Of a stretch of 20,652 bases of DNA, positions 1 to 11,500 are shown piece by piece. The translations under genes and the position numbers were made by a program. Numbering within the stretch: position 1 is the stretch's first letter; each line of letters starts with the position of its first letter. Below the pieces are notes generated by a model that was not told the DNA's origin, made no database searches, and saw only the letters and a list, made by a program, of their open reading frames with translations. The stretch covers positions 1-20,652 of the forward strand of contig NW_023365729.1 of NCBI RefSeq assembly GCF_000003815.2, in the 5' to 3' direction. The stretch comes from Branchiostoma floridae (lineage: Eukaryota; Chordata; Leptocardii; Amphioxiformes; Branchiostomatidae).

Positions 1-1600
<1,600 letters not shown>

Positions 1601-1910
1601 CCCCGACCAGCGGTGGGAACCCGCGTTCACAAATAACCGGCGGCCACCTCGACTCAGGCTTACGCCGCCCGAGCGGGCCGTGTTCACGTGTGGTAGTGTT
1701 TCTCCGGCCATGGTTATTTGGGAGGGGAGTAAGGCTGCCGCCGTATCGCGGCTGCATACTAAACATACTGCGGAAATCTAGCCACCCCTCTAAAACAATC
1801 CCGGCTCTCCGCTTACAGAAACCTGGGCCGCTCGGGATAAAAGGCAACTATTTACGCCGGATACCTGAGCTAGCTAATGGCGGGGAAAGACAAGAGAAAC
1901 CGTGCGGTGT
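1601..1910. other. CpG-rich patch of unknown role
   Basis: CpG dinucleotides are much denser here than around it: about 17 can be counted between 1618 and 1762. An E-box CACGTG lies at about 1685. It could be a promoter or first-exon region, or part of an unrecognised repeat. Open frames cross it on both strands, but none shows a domain or a convincing exon border, so no gene is called. From 1911 to 2742 I see nothing beyond short chance frames. Confidence 0.3.
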
Positions 1911-2742
1911 TATTCTAACCTCCACTTCAGTTGGAAAGCCTTGCCTTGTTGGGGTTTTGACAGGGCAATACCAGTCCATAATGCCATTACAGATTGTATA
2001 TGTCTGTGGAGGGTGTCACAAAGGTGTGGGATTCAGCGCTTCAACAAGCTTTACTGATTGGTAAACAGATCTTGGAGCCGTCCCTGGTGTAGGGGATCAC
2101 ATGGGTTAATTGTTACAATGGTGGCAAGGTTAACAACGTAGAACCCAATACTTTAACTCCATTCTGGGAGAATGGAGCAGGGGAGACTTCTTTTACCTGG
2201 GGAAAATTCTTTTAACTGTGGCAACAAACAAAACCAGCCGCTTGTGTTACAGAAACTTGCGTAAAACTGCACTTGAATGCACAGTGAACAGTATAGATAT
2301 GTCTGGGTGCTTGAAAAGAAACTAGAAAGGCATTATCCATCAACTTTGGAACTAAATACTAAAATAGCAAGGGGCAAGAAAAGGAAAGCAAATTGCAGCA
2401 ATGTTTTCTCCAGAGTACATTGTGCTTTGTTTCGCAGAAAGATTACCCATTAATCTTCTTACTTCAAACAACACAATCAAGCCAAACAATGGAAATATTC
2501 CTCATTATAAAATCCTGTTTTTAAGCAAATTAGGGGCATTAGGCAACCCATGGGAATCAACCCAATACATCTGCAACAAGTAGTTTTCATAATCCATCTC
2601 ACAAAGGAATTTCTCTTTCCCATTTCTGAGGGTTTTTGTTCTGTCCTACTGCCTTGGTTTCTAGGATCTTCGCGCTTGACCAAGCCCTGCTGTTCTGACC
2701 TTTCTCGTTGTTCAAAGATTACCCCAAATTTGGGAGGTTAAG

Positions 2743-2779
2743 GTGCCCCCAGAGTGTCCCAGCGTGGGTCTGGGGGCAC
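2743..2779. repeat. Perfect GC-rich hairpin, 11-bp arms
   Basis: The arms GTGCCCCCAGA (2743-2753) and TCTGGGGGCAC (2769-2779) are exact reverse complements separated by 15 bases. It is not followed by a T-run, so it does not look like a terminator. It may be the end or core of a repeat, since the A/T-rich sequence after it (2780-3120) has the look of dispersed repeat DNA. From 2780 to the gap at 3449 I see no gene. Confidence 0.75.
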
Positions 2780-3448
2780 GTAGGGGTTACTATCTTTTCA
2801 ACCCTGTAGCGTAGGCATTTTTCATCCTACTACAACGAAACTTGGACACAACTTACAAAAGTATATGTACATAACATCCATCAAGTTATATTTAAGGAAA
2901 TAGTCAAAGGTTTGAATAAAATTACGGCCGAATCTCAACTTCCGGTTTCAAAGACTGCCGTCCGTTTGTCTTAAAGTTATTTAAAAACACATCAAAATAC
3001 TGCCAAAATGATGGTCACTAGCAGTTATGTGAACACAAAGTTAAGGTTGTTAGTAATATTTGTTCACCAAATCACATATATGACGAAGATATTACCGAAA
3101 TATGCTTTTTTTTCATACAAATTATCTGGGAGTCGTGTGGTCCCCAGGAATGGTACAGCCCATAAACTCAATACATACAACCAGGCACACACCCCTCCCC
3201 CAGCATATGGCACTTCCAAATATGGTGTCACACGAACGTATGCCGTGAATTAATCTTACAAAAAAAGGAATACTATTGGTTTCCGACGATTCCCGAAGTC
3301 AGATGAGATGCAAAAGTCATCATATCCCTGTCAATCAATGTCCCAGGGGGTCCCCATGCTCCCGGGCCGGCCCGGAGCCTGGCCGATTGAAAACACATGG
3401 CGCGTCTTTTAGACGTATCATGTTGTCTTGCTTTGGCTGAAAAGATGC

Positions 3449-3868
3449 NNNNNNNNNNNNNNNNNNNNNNNNNNNNNNNNNNNNNNNNNNNNNNNNNNNN
3501 NNNNNNNNNNNNNNNNNNNNNNNNNNNNNNNNNNNNNNNNNNNNNNNNNNNNNNNNNNNNNNNNNNNNNNNNNNNNNNNNNNNNNNNNNNNNNNNNNNNN
3601 NNNNNNNNNNNNNNNNNNNNNNNNNNNNNNNNNNNNNNNNNNNNNNNNNNNNNNNNNNNNNNNNNNNNNNNNNNNNNNNNNNNNNNNNNNNNNNNNNNNN
3701 NNNNNNNNNNNNNNNNNNNNNNNNNNNNNNNNNNNNNNNNNNNNNNNNNNNNNNNNNNNNNNNNNNNNNNNNNNNNNNNNNNNNNNNNNNNNNNNNNNNN
3801 NNNNNNNNNNNNNNNNNNNNNNNNNNNNNNNNNNNNNNNNNNNNNNNNNNNNNNNNNNNNNNNNNNNN
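3449..3868. other. Assembly gap, 420 N
   Basis: A run of 420 undetermined bases. Its non-round length suggests an estimated rather than default gap size. Open frames that cross it are artefacts. Its right edge abuts a tandem repeat, a plausible reason for the assembly break. Confidence 0.98.
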
Positions 3869-4045
3869 ATTTGTCAACCTTCACAGATATAGTCTGTTTG
3901 TATACAAACTTTGTAACATGGATATTCTACATTTGTGAAACCTCGCTGAACTTGTCTGTTTCTGACATGGTTTTTCTGACAAAGTGACATTTGTCAACCC
4001 TCACTAAAGTTGTCCGTGTTTGTGACGTTGAACTTTCTTTCCTCT
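3869..4045 (+). repeat. Degenerate tandem repeat, ~58-62 bp period
   Basis: Three units begin with variants of ATTTGTSAAMCYTCRCT at 3869, 3931 and 3989 (spacings 62 and 58). Each continues with a related TTGTCTGTTT/TTGTCCGTGTTT segment. The first unit starts at the gap edge, so more units may lie inside the Ns. I see no coding exon. Confidence 0.6.
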
Positions 4046-5824
4046 GCCTCCTTGTTTCAATTGTGAAAAAAAGCGACCACAAAATCAACTGACTAAACCC
4101 TGATTCAACATTTTCTAAGTTTGTCGAGATATTTACAAAACCGGACTTGTCACGCAATACGTGTTTTCCACGTATGTTTTATACATGTTATGTAGTTGTT
4201 GCTGATAGATTTAGTATAGCATGCGCCAGTCCCCACCACAGCCTAAGGAATGTTTGTAGAATATGTCCAAGCTTTCGAGGTTGGTGTAATTTTTTTTTTT
4301 TACATTTTTTTGTCAACTTGGCAGAAACGAGGTCAGGGCAGTAGGACGCTGTCAGGAGCAGGATGATCATGAAGAAGGGACGAAGAGGAGCGGATATATG
4401 AGATGAAGCGATAGGTAAATGCTCTTTACCTGTCCTTTTTGGCCGGGTTGTTAAAGGGTCTTACCATAATGATATTCAAAAAAATTATTGCAACTAAGGC
4501 TTGCAGTAAAAAAACAATTTCATCATCACGGACGCTTCTAGTTGAATCAAATGTCAAAGTTTGCGCTACCAAAGAATTATTTCTGTACGAAGCAGAAACA
4601 CTGTCACAACGATCGTACAGATAATTTGAAAACGGAATATATCTTGTCGTATGCAGTGTCTGGAAAAAGTGTTTGGGTTGTCTCCAGAGGATTGCGCCCC
4701 AGATTTAGGACTTTGTGTGTAACATTAGAAGGTACGGGTATATCCTATTTTAAAACAGATATAATTCCAATTTGATAACTTCAAAAAACATGTATTATTG
4801 TATTTCTTTTCATTCTTATTACCTGTTTGAAAAAGCAGGTCTTGATTCTGGTAGGGATGTTTGTGTTTCCGGACCGTTTGCGATCACGTTTGCTATGGGG
4901 ATAGATATTGTGAGTCATTGTGCTACAGCGCGCATTAGAAGTTTGCAGCAGTTTTGTGGTTTGTTTTAAAAAAATATTTACACCCCTTTTTGACAGGAGT
5001 AGAGTGGTCCTAGGGTATCTGGTAATTCTAGAGCAAACCAGCTGGGCAATAGATACCCCTGTCAAGCTGGTCAATTAGGCACCACTGTGTGCAGGGGTGA
5101 ATCACTATGTACACATTAGGGATATGAAGCCAGTGGCTGCACAGATCCACAACTAGGAGAAAGAGGAACTGTGACCATCCCTGTCACCTCTGTATGGAAT
5201 GAACCAATACACTAGTATACACATTGCGGATATGTGCCAGGTGCAGGTGTAACAATAGGAAATAAAAATGCAATGGTGAGGTTACAAGAAGGTGTAGTTT
5301 TGGATCTCACTGTTTACCATAGGTAGATATATAAGAACAATGATGGAATAATTTTGCCAAACGTCAAACCCTAACAACCTAACATGATAGTGCAAGAGTC
5401 TTTTCTTTGGCTGGTCTTTAGAAGTGTTTTTGAACGTCGATTTTAATTTTTATGTTAATTCCCTAACATGAGTTACTCACGCGCAAACCTGTTCTCGTAT
5501 TTGCTGGAACAGCTAATATTACACTCTAGTCTACCTTTAGTTCAATGACATGTAACATTATTTACAGCTAAGCAAATTGGGAGAAACCTCAACCCCCAAG
5601 CGGCCTAAACTGAAACTAGAAACTCATAGTATAGTAACATGATAGATAAATAACATCTAACGTTCATAAGTTAACGTTACGTTACATAAAGAAAGGTGAT
5701 AACATGTTAAGTAAAAAAAGTAACAGTATCTGATTACTTATACTTAAGCAACTGAAATAGCAAAGAAATTGTGATAACAATTCCATAGATAATACTTATA
5801 AATTTCAATAACTATTAAACGTTA
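4046..5824. other. No supported gene; A/T-rich intergenic or intronic DNA
   Basis: Stops are frequent in all frames and no domain is recognisable. Small features seen are a short hairpin AGGTAAA/TTTACCT (4413-4431) and a loose direct repeat of about 108-bp spacing (around 5103 and 5211, sharing TACACATT-GGATATG). This stretch probably belongs to an intron of the minus-strand Reeler-like gene, because its exon ending at 5913 has a donor and the next exon must lie to the left. That is inference. Confidence 0.4.
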
Positions 5825-5840
5825 ATCATCATCATCATCA
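5825..5840. repeat. ATC trinucleotide microsatellite
   Basis: About five tandem ATC units. Confidence 0.85.
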
Positions 5841-5912
5841 GTCACTGCATACTACATCTGTAGTTGACTGGTAATAGTTGGAGTTTAGTTTAAAATGGCG
5901 GTGGCTACTAAC

Positions 5913-6126
5913 CTGACGGTCACACATCCACAGGAAGGCGTCTTCCACCGGAGAGGCACCTTGGTCAAGTCCACGTTGACCTGGGCCGTCACCACGGCGC
6001 CCTCCTCCTTATTGAGGATGTCGTCATGGTTACCGCGGATCTGGCCGACACCGCACTCATCCGGGCTCTGGATGCTGACGTGGAACGTCTTGATTGGTCG
6101 GTTGTCGTCGTTGGTGACAAGGCTTA
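5913..6126 (-). CDS. Reeler-like secreted protein, exon 3 (partial gene)
   Basis: Third recognised exon of a minus-strand gene, 214 bp. The acceptor is at 6127 (TTCAACAG on the minus strand, after a T-rich tract) and the donor is a strong CAG|GTTAGT. It enters in phase 1 and leaves in phase 2. Joined to exon 2 it gives residues 61-131. The translation contains the pattern expected of the C-terminal half of a Reeler domain: a VVYVSL strand across the junction, IKTFHVSIQ, CGVGQI, then AVVTAQVNV...VPLRW-TP (Trp 121) and GCVTV just before the donor. Cysteines are at 85, 126 and 128. In F-spondin, reelin, ferric-chelate reductase 1 and insect defence proteins the same W-x-AP...CVTFRATV ending is known. 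Here the RATV part must lie in the next exon, which I could not place. The Reeler call comes from pattern recognition, without alignment. Confidence 0.7.
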
Positions 6127-6336
6127 CTGTTGAATGGATAAAAGTGATACGAGTCTTACGACTGTTATAATTATTACGTAGCATATGTAAGTGGATGAAA
6201 TTTGAGAGTGTTTTGAGGATGAAAAGTGTATTATACATTGTGTACTTTCATATTAAGATATGAAAGTATGAATATCCAGGGTTTGCTTGATACACGTATT
6301 TGTATGTACATGTACCTGTGTGTGGACGTACTTTTC

Positions 6337-6535
6337 TACTCTCCGAGCAGAGGTTAGGTTCCGGCTGTTTTTTGACGTTTTTAGACGCTTTTCTCAGGCT
6401 TTCTTTTATGTACTGTTCTCTTAATATAATGTCTTGTGGCCGTGAAGCCTGAAGAAAACAGTATGAAATAGAAAGCCCGATAAAAACGCCTGAAACGTCA
6501 AAAACAGCCGGGGTCTAACCTCTGCTTGGAGAGAA
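6337..6535. mobile_element. MITE family A, copy 1 (199 bp)
   Basis: Terminal inverted repeats begin TACTCTCC[G/A]AGCAGAGG and continue through TTAGG-TCCGGCTGTTTTT, mirrored at the right end. Flanking 9-mers GTACTTTTC (6328-6336) and GCACTTTTC (6536-6544) differ by one base and fit a 9-bp target duplication. There is no coding capacity. It sits in intron 2 of the Reeler-like gene. Confidence 0.85.
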
Positions 6536-6655
6536 GCACTTTTCTTTGTAAAATTGACAGACAATGTATAGTTAACCATCAACACAATGGTGTCGAATAC
6601 TGTAGGTTGCTGCCATAAGTTATTGAAGATGAAAAAAGGACAAACGGGAACGTAC

Positions 6656-6784
6656 CATAAACCACGTCATCACTCTCGACACTTTCCTGGTTGTCCAACA
6701 CCTGCAGCTCGTACAGCGGCTGAGTTCCTCTTGGCGTGAGGATGTTCACGCCGCGCTCGGCCTCTCCAACATCGACAGAGATTT
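6656..6784 (-). CDS. Reeler-like secreted protein, exon 2
   Basis: An exon of 129 bp, phase 1 to phase 1. The acceptor at 6785 is the textbook CCCTTTTTGTGCAG and the donor is TTTATG|GTACGT. Spliced to the signal-peptide exon (11955-11904) it supplies residues 18-60. These start EISVDVGEAERG, right after the predicted cleavage site, and include PLYELQVLDNQ, which resembles the PYxLxV first strand of Reeler domains. The exon contains no cysteine, whereas many Reeler domains have one near the N-terminus, so a small exon between this and exon 1 is possible although the phases do not need one. A ~51-bp minisatellite begins about 20 bp upstream of the acceptor. Confidence 0.75.
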
Positions 6785-6804
6785 CTGCACAAAAAGGGAA
6801 ACAG

Positions 6805-7065
6805 TGATTGTCTCTGTATATGTAGAGCAGGTATGGCTGGCTTCTGGCGTAAAACACCAGCTTCTAGATCTGTATAGGCGGTTTTACCCTCCTTTGGCGT
6901 AACACACCAGTTTCTGTATTTGTACAGCACTAGTATAAACGCCCTTTGGCATAACACACCTGAACTTATGTCTCTGTATAGCCAGTTTAACTGCCCTTCG
7001 GCGTAACACAACATATTCTGTATCTGTATAGCTTGATAACTGCCTTTCGGCATAATCAGCCTCAC
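6805..7065. repeat. Minisatellite, ~51-bp unit, about 5 copies
   Basis: The marker GGC(G/A)T(A)AAACACC recurs at 6846, 6896, 6948, 7000 and 7049 (spacings 50, 52, 52, 49). Each unit continues with CTGTATCTGTATAG-like sequence and ends ACTGCCCTT. The array lies in intron 1 of the Reeler-like gene, directly upstream of the exon 2 acceptor. Frames that run through it are chance products of the repeat. Confidence 0.85.
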
Positions 7066-7236
7066 AGGGTTGGTACTTGATGTCAAAAGCGGCTGGTTAT
7101 ATTTCACACCTAACTTTTGCACTTCTAACTCAAAGTTTTAAGGTTTTCCCAAACAAGTACACTTGTTTGTTTAGTGCTATTTCTAACATTAACAATTTAA
7201 GCGTTTTTCTTGGCAAAGTTTCAACATATAGTCAGC

Positions 7237-7283
7237 TGCCTTTTAGGGCGTAATGTGGTGTGTTACGCAATAAGGCAGGTAAA
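7237..7283. repeat. Short palindrome carrying the minisatellite motif
   Basis: CTGCCTTTTAGGGCGTAA pairs imperfectly with TTACGCAATAAGGCAG across a short loop containing TGTGGTGTG. It combines the two halves of the neighbouring ~51-bp unit in opposite orientations. From 7284 to 7976 I see nothing further. Confidence 0.6.
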
Positions 7284-7976
7284 CATTGGTGGATTTCGAT
7301 CCCTGACGTTGCGATCCTGCTGACCATACGCATATTTAGGTCAGTGTTGTTACAGGTGTGTTGACAGGTAAGACAACAGGTGATAACAAAACTTACACAG
7401 GTAGATTCACGATAACAACACTTTACACAAGTGGATCCAACATGTGCAGAAAAGGACCTTTGGGCCGAATGTGGTGACATAAGACAATAACGGTATTAGT
7501 CATACAAAGGTTGCGGCCAACTGAGTGTGTGTTTTTAGGTAGGACGCAAGTAGATAAATATACAGTAATAACAATGCCTCACTTAAAAGATATCATTGGA
7601 CAATATTTGAAAACCTTTGTTTGCATGGAAAAGTTATGACTCATTGTAGCAAATGTGCAGATGTTGCCACACGGTTGCCACAATCTATGTGTTTTGGCAC
7701 ACAATTTGTATTGATTAGGCGATAGGCTCTGTGTCTGTCACTCTATCATCATTGAGTCCATGTGCGTATATACATGTATATGCATTGATTTTTTTTAAAG
7801 GAGTTTGTTCATTGCAAGGCCACTTGTAGGCATTAAACTACGCTCACTGTGGCAGCATCTCTCCTCCCTAAGTCAGAAACATCGAGCTTCAGCAAGTTTG
7901 ACTAATTGACTCAATAGGCGAAGCAAGAGCTACGAGGCTGCTCGGGAAATACCAAATTTAGCCGTAATAATGATAT

Positions 7977-8045
7977 GTTTATTGCAAGTTCTTGCCCGAG
8001 GGCTAATTGCAGGTACAAACAACATGTAAAATAAGGAAAATACAA
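7977..8045 (-). mobile_element. 3' end of a non-LTR retroelement (copy 1)
   Basis: The 38-bp core GTTTATTGCAA...CTTGCCCGAGGGCTAATTGCAGGT recurs at 15339-15376 with about 34 of 38 identities, and the A-rich sequence after it is also similar. Read on the minus strand, it ends in TTGCAATAAAC, as expected of a LINE or SINE 3' terminus. No reverse-transcriptase frame is present, so the copy is 5'-truncated. Confidence 0.55.
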
Positions 8046-8073
8046 AGGTGCTGGTTTGATCCACTCACATCAG

Positions 8074-8263
8074 GAAGGTCCCCTACTCTTTTCGATTGAA
8101 TAGACTACTGGCGTTATCTATATGAGTCAACAGATATAACTGCTCTTTGACGTAACCAATCTGCTTTGAGGACACACCGCGGTGGTCTAGTTTGATAAAG
8201 AGAATACCACAAGGTGTATCTCGTATCCCAGCCGGTCGGATCGCCTAGAGAGTAGGGACTTCG
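8074..8263. repeat. Possible MITE with short inverted ends
   Basis: AAGGTCCCCTACTCT near 8075 and AGAGTAGGGACTT near 8250 are near-perfect inverted repeats about 190 bp apart. No clear target duplication was found, so this is a weak call. No gene is visible between 8264 and 8715. Confidence 0.35.
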
Positions 8264-8714
8264 GCCGATGCAGAGTACACAGTTTTGTAGTCTATACATG
8301 CAATTCTCATCCGAGAACATCCAAATTTTAAAAATTAAATAATGTTATTGTTTCATCCTTTACATTTTTCGACTGGTAACTGTTCACTTTTGGGTTAAAC
8401 GTTACTTCAAGGTGACATGCCTCTTCTTCTACTAGGGTCCAAGGAAGTAGGATAAATTGGCCATTGGAAACAGATAACAGACCAGTGGAGTTAGCCGGCC
8501 AAAAATTATTGTTTCTCCTTATGTCACAAATTGTCGTTTCGGGTCAACTAGTTTCTCTGGTGTCGTATCTATGTAATTTGGCCAATTTCATCATTGCCAG
8601 CGACCCTGGTAGAGGCTAGTTCACCTCGGAACCAAAAGCGGTCCAAGAAGCCTGTTGCTAGGCTATGAAAAGTCACACAGGACAATAGCGAAAAGTGCTG
8701 AGCTAGCTCGCATC

Positions 8715-8945
8715 CCATTTGCCCCGGGGAGCTAAGTTGTTATGTTCTTGGCCGCGTTGTGAAAGACTTAAACTCTCGGGTTATTCAAAGGCTAAAGAGG
8801 TTACCATCGAAATCCACGGGGAAGCGGAGAAATGCGCTGAGTCGGCTCGTCTCGCGTTCGGTCCGGAGAAATCGTTTTGTGCGGAAGCGCCGGAGCGTTG
8901 GCAGCGTGACAAAAGGGGTGGTGGTACGATGTACAAAACATGTTA
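8715..8945. other. CpG-rich patch inside intron 1; possible exon
   Basis: About 17 CpGs fall in 110 bp (8805-8915), far above the surroundings. A plus-strand frame spans 8719-8949 with a charged translation (EVTIEIHGEAEK and onward) and a possible donor GTG|GTACGA near 8927. A minus-strand frame also spans it. No domain is recognisable and no start is compelling. It could be an unrecognised exon, an unmethylated regulatory island or part of a repeat. It lies within the first intron of the minus-strand Reeler-like gene. Confidence 0.25.
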
Positions 8946-9009
8946 TTAAGGCTTGTTGTTGCTCCTGGTCTGAACCAGATTGGGGGGTGGGGGGGATATA
9001 GCAGCCTGT

Positions 9010-9033
9010 TACTCTCCAAGCAGAGGTTGGATG
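9010..9033. mobile_element. Unpaired family A transposon terminus
   Basis: TACTCTCCAAGCAGAGGTTGG begins here as in the complete family A copies. No matching right end follows before the complete copy at 9138. The only candidate partner is the inverted terminus at 9620-9647, which would make a ~640-bp element, but the outer 9-mers (9001-9009 and 9648-9656) do not match. Confidence 0.5.
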
Positions 9034-9137
9034 TGAAAATGTGACTAAGAACGCTAAGACGCCACAAAATATGGCTACACATCTGCTTAGAAATGACCCA
9101 TGTATCGATGTATGTCTGCAAAAAGTTATAATCTTCC

Positions 9138-9246
9138 TACTCTCCAAGCAGAGGTTGAGTCGCGGAGATATAGTAGTAGTCGGAAAATATGTATTTTTTC
9201 TGACTACTATTACATCTCCGCGACTCAACCTCTGCCACAAAGAGTA
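9138..9246. mobile_element. MITE family A, short hairpin subfamily (109 bp)
   Basis: The termini TACTCTCCAAGCAGAGG and CCTCTGC...AGAGTA match family A, but the interior is a near-perfect hairpin. One arm (GAGTCGCGGAGATATAGTAG onward) pairs with the other (ending ACATCTCCGCGACTC) around an A/T-rich loop. Flanking TAATCTTCC (9129-9137) and TAATCTTTC (9247-9255) match at 8 of 9, another 9-bp target duplication. The long minus-strand frame across it (9279-8785) is not a gene. Confidence 0.85.
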
Positions 9247-9619
9247 TAATCTTTCCACTCCATCCATTTCTGCTGGCAAAGTAGGTCACTATTAAACAGT
9301 AGGGTCACTGGAAGGGCAAAAAGCGCCTGTTTTCATCTCAAAGGTTTGTTGGTCTTCAACCCAACAACTCTGTTCAAAACGACACTACATGTCAGAGAAG
9401 CTTGGGGCTGAATCTTTCGACCTATTAACAAAAATCTTCTTAAAAATTATATTCAAATACGTGTATTCAAAGGGCCGAAACAGTATGTAACTTTCTCAGA
9501 GCTTAAGGCTAGAGACTATTTGAACCCCGGAGATCTGCATTAAGCGCCCCACACTGTGTTTCTAACATGCTGCCCAAGAGCCCGACAGACGACAAAAAAA
9601 ACGCCACCCTCAGAAAAAC

Positions 9620-9647
9620 TTCCACCCCAACCTCTGCTTGGAGACTA
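9620..9647. mobile_element. Second unpaired family A terminus
   Basis: CCAACCTCTGCTTGGAGACTA is a right-hand terminus of the family, differing by one base from the usual GAGAGTA end. It may pair with the left end at 9010, or be a solo fragment. Confidence 0.5.
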
Positions 9648-9775
9648 GTGTCACATGCGCTGTCACTCGCAAGGGTATTGACCTTACAAGGTGTCACCTG
9701 GTACCTGGCAGTCATACGGACCACATGTGCACATGACCTGTCTTAAACCTTACAGGTGTGTGTCGTACGATGTTC

Positions 9776-9789
9776 GTTACCATGGCAAC
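9776..9789. promoter_or_regulatory. Exact RFX X-box motif
   Basis: GTTACCATGGCAAC fits GTNRCC-N2-RGYAAC exactly, the consensus bound by RFX factors that drive ciliary genes in animals. Its exact reverse complement occurs at 12348-12361, so the two sites flank exon 1 of the Reeler-like gene. Function is inference. From 9790 to 10428 the sequence is A/T-rich and holds no gene I can see. Confidence 0.5.
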
Positions 9790-10428
9790 GGGAAGTCTAC
9801 GTGTTTTGCTCGTCGTGTAGATATTTGCCCAGCTGAAAAACTACAGTAAGTACCAGTCCCAACCTGTTACCGGTAACGATTAATGATTACTTATCATACG
9901 TTTAATAAAGTCGCAACCGACAGTGCAAGGTACAAAACGCACTGTTTGTTTATGACAAAAAATAAAAATTGTCATGATTTCCGTTGGGTTGCTACTACTA
10001 GTACTGCTTAAATCTTAATAAATTACGTTGTTATTTTTCATAATTTTTTTTTCGCTTCTGTAATTAGATACAGGTATTTTACAACCGTCTAATTAAAAGT
10101 AAATAAAGCAAAACAATATTTAATATGCATAGTTTTTGGTTTAATGTAACTTTGTCTAAATAATGTAACGTCGAATAGAAGCACCGTTTGAAGTGTTTAG
10201 AAACGAGGTAAAACGGAACGCTCATTTACCTAATACGACACTAATGATGACGTCATAAAGTGTCGTGAATGGCTGAGCCAGGTACTAAACACGCCATTAT
10301 GGTACATGCAATGTATTTATTATCATTGATGATTTCTCTGCTTCTCCTTTGCTAACTATCTGTGCTTGTTCGAGAGTTTCAATTTACACTAAAAGTTCAA
10401 TCTTGTTTCCTTCCAGCTTGCTCATACC

Positions 10429-10602
10429 TACTCTCCAAGCAGAAGTTTGACTTCGGCAGTTTTTAGGCGTTTTAATCGGGCTTGTTGTTTTGTCTCGTAA
10501 CATTAGGAAAACGGCTCGAAAAGATAAAAAGCCAGAAAAAAACGACTAAAAGTAAAAAACGTTTAAAAAAACAGCCGGAGCCTAACATCTGCTTGGTGAG
10601 TA
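10429..10602. mobile_element. MITE family A, diverged copy (174 bp)
   Basis: The left end TACTCTCCAAGCAGAAG and right end CATCTGCTTGGTGAGTA frame the family's long inverted repeats (CGGCAGTTTTTAGGCGTTTT and AACAGCCGGAGCC regions). The target duplication is not recognisable (GCTCATACC versus ACTCCACCG), consistent with an older copy. It lies in intron 1 of the Reeler-like gene. Confidence 0.75.
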
Positions 10603-10800
10603 ACTCCACCGACTTTTCTGTTTGGCAGGCTTGACAGTCAGAATGAAACCTGAGTTCACCACCATAATCTCTTTTAACCTCCTTGTCTCTTGTAATTTTA
10701 CCATGTCAGCGTCTTCCAATCGAATGTCTAAGGTCTCCCCGGGGTGCTTAACTTTTCCGCCGAGTCTGCAAAGGGGCTTAAAGTTTCCCGCTGAGAATGT

Positions 10801-10880
10801 CCTTACGCAACTTGTTTTTCTCGGTTTTCTCTTTTTTTCCAGATCACGTTTTCTTGCGTAACGCCGAATGTTGCGTAAGG
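10801..10880. repeat. Inverted repeat, 11-bp perfect arms
   Basis: CCTTACGCAAC (10801-10811) and GTTGCGTAAGG (10870-10880) are exact reverse complements around a T-rich 58-bp spacer. A third partial copy (TTGCGTAACG) lies at about 10854. It is perhaps a small palindromic transposon. The plus-strand frame at 10622-10861 crossing it shows no protein-like features. Confidence 0.55.
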
Positions 10881-11312
10881 GGCGAACCAGGGATTATAGG
10901 AAGGGAAGGAGGGTTTCCGCGTATACAGCCACAAGTTTTCTGTTTTGGTACTCTTATTATGTTATGATAGCTTGCTTTGTATTTCTTTGATTAATTCATG
11001 AAACGTTATCAGTCTTTATTTGTTAGCAACCATCGCCCGAAAGCTATTAGCCAACCGTGATATCCATGTCCATTCCCTTGCGACAACATCAGAAAGTCCC
11101 CTATCTCTCCAAATCTCTTTCGGGCCTACGCTTCTTATATGGTACGATAAGTCGTCTTTCTGTCTGAGACCACGAGATGGTTTTGATCATGGCCTTGGCA
11201 AGTATTCATCTGTTCTCCTGAATCAGGATAACGTTACCTAGTAACAAATCAACCACACTGCAACTGTCACTGGACTTTAAAGCAGCGAAAAACAGAATAC
11301 CCGAAACATACA

Positions 11313-11500
11313 GTCGTGGCGTCGCCTAGCTTGTACACACGTAGCGACTTAAGTGTTTGGTTCAAGGCCCAGGGGTTCGAGTCCTTTGATATGCTCCGAT
11401 GTTGTACCCTTCGGGAAAGGCACAAATTTCCCCCCTTCACTGATGGAAATGAGTACCAACTAGCTTCGGTAAGGCACGTGTCTCGCATGGGACGTTGAAT
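11313..11500 (+). mobile_element. tRNA-derived SINE, degenerate copy
   Basis: An exact pol III B-box GGTTCGAGTCC lies at 11374-11384. It is followed by the SINE body: CCCTTCGGGAAAGGCAC, TTCACTGATGGAAATGAGTACC and CTAGCTTCGGT, the same order as in the copy at 15534. The A-box region is diverged. The short open frames here on both strands derive from the SINE. No gene is seen from here to exon 1 at 11904. Confidence 0.7.

Noticed and set aside
2743-2779. Rho-independent terminator
   Set aside because: The hairpin has no T-tract after it and the context is eukaryotic.
3273-3987. Long open frames on both strands across 3273-3987
   Set aside because: They consist almost entirely of Ns; the frame is an artefact of the gap.
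6805-7065. CRISPR array
   Set aside because: Units are contiguous with no unique spacers, and the host is an animal genome.
6670-7122. 150-codon minus-strand frame
   Set aside because: Mostly translation of the ~51-bp minisatellite. The real exon (6656-6784) uses a different frame with splice borders.
8785-9279. 164-codon minus-strand frame
   Set aside because: It runs through the family A hairpin MITE and the CpG-rich patch; no domain, and the translation changes character at the repeat border.
9010-9647. A ~640-bp family A transposon bounded by the two unpaired termini
   Set aside because: The ends are inverted, but the outer 9-mers do not match and similarity between the arms stops after about 25 bp; left as two separate termini.
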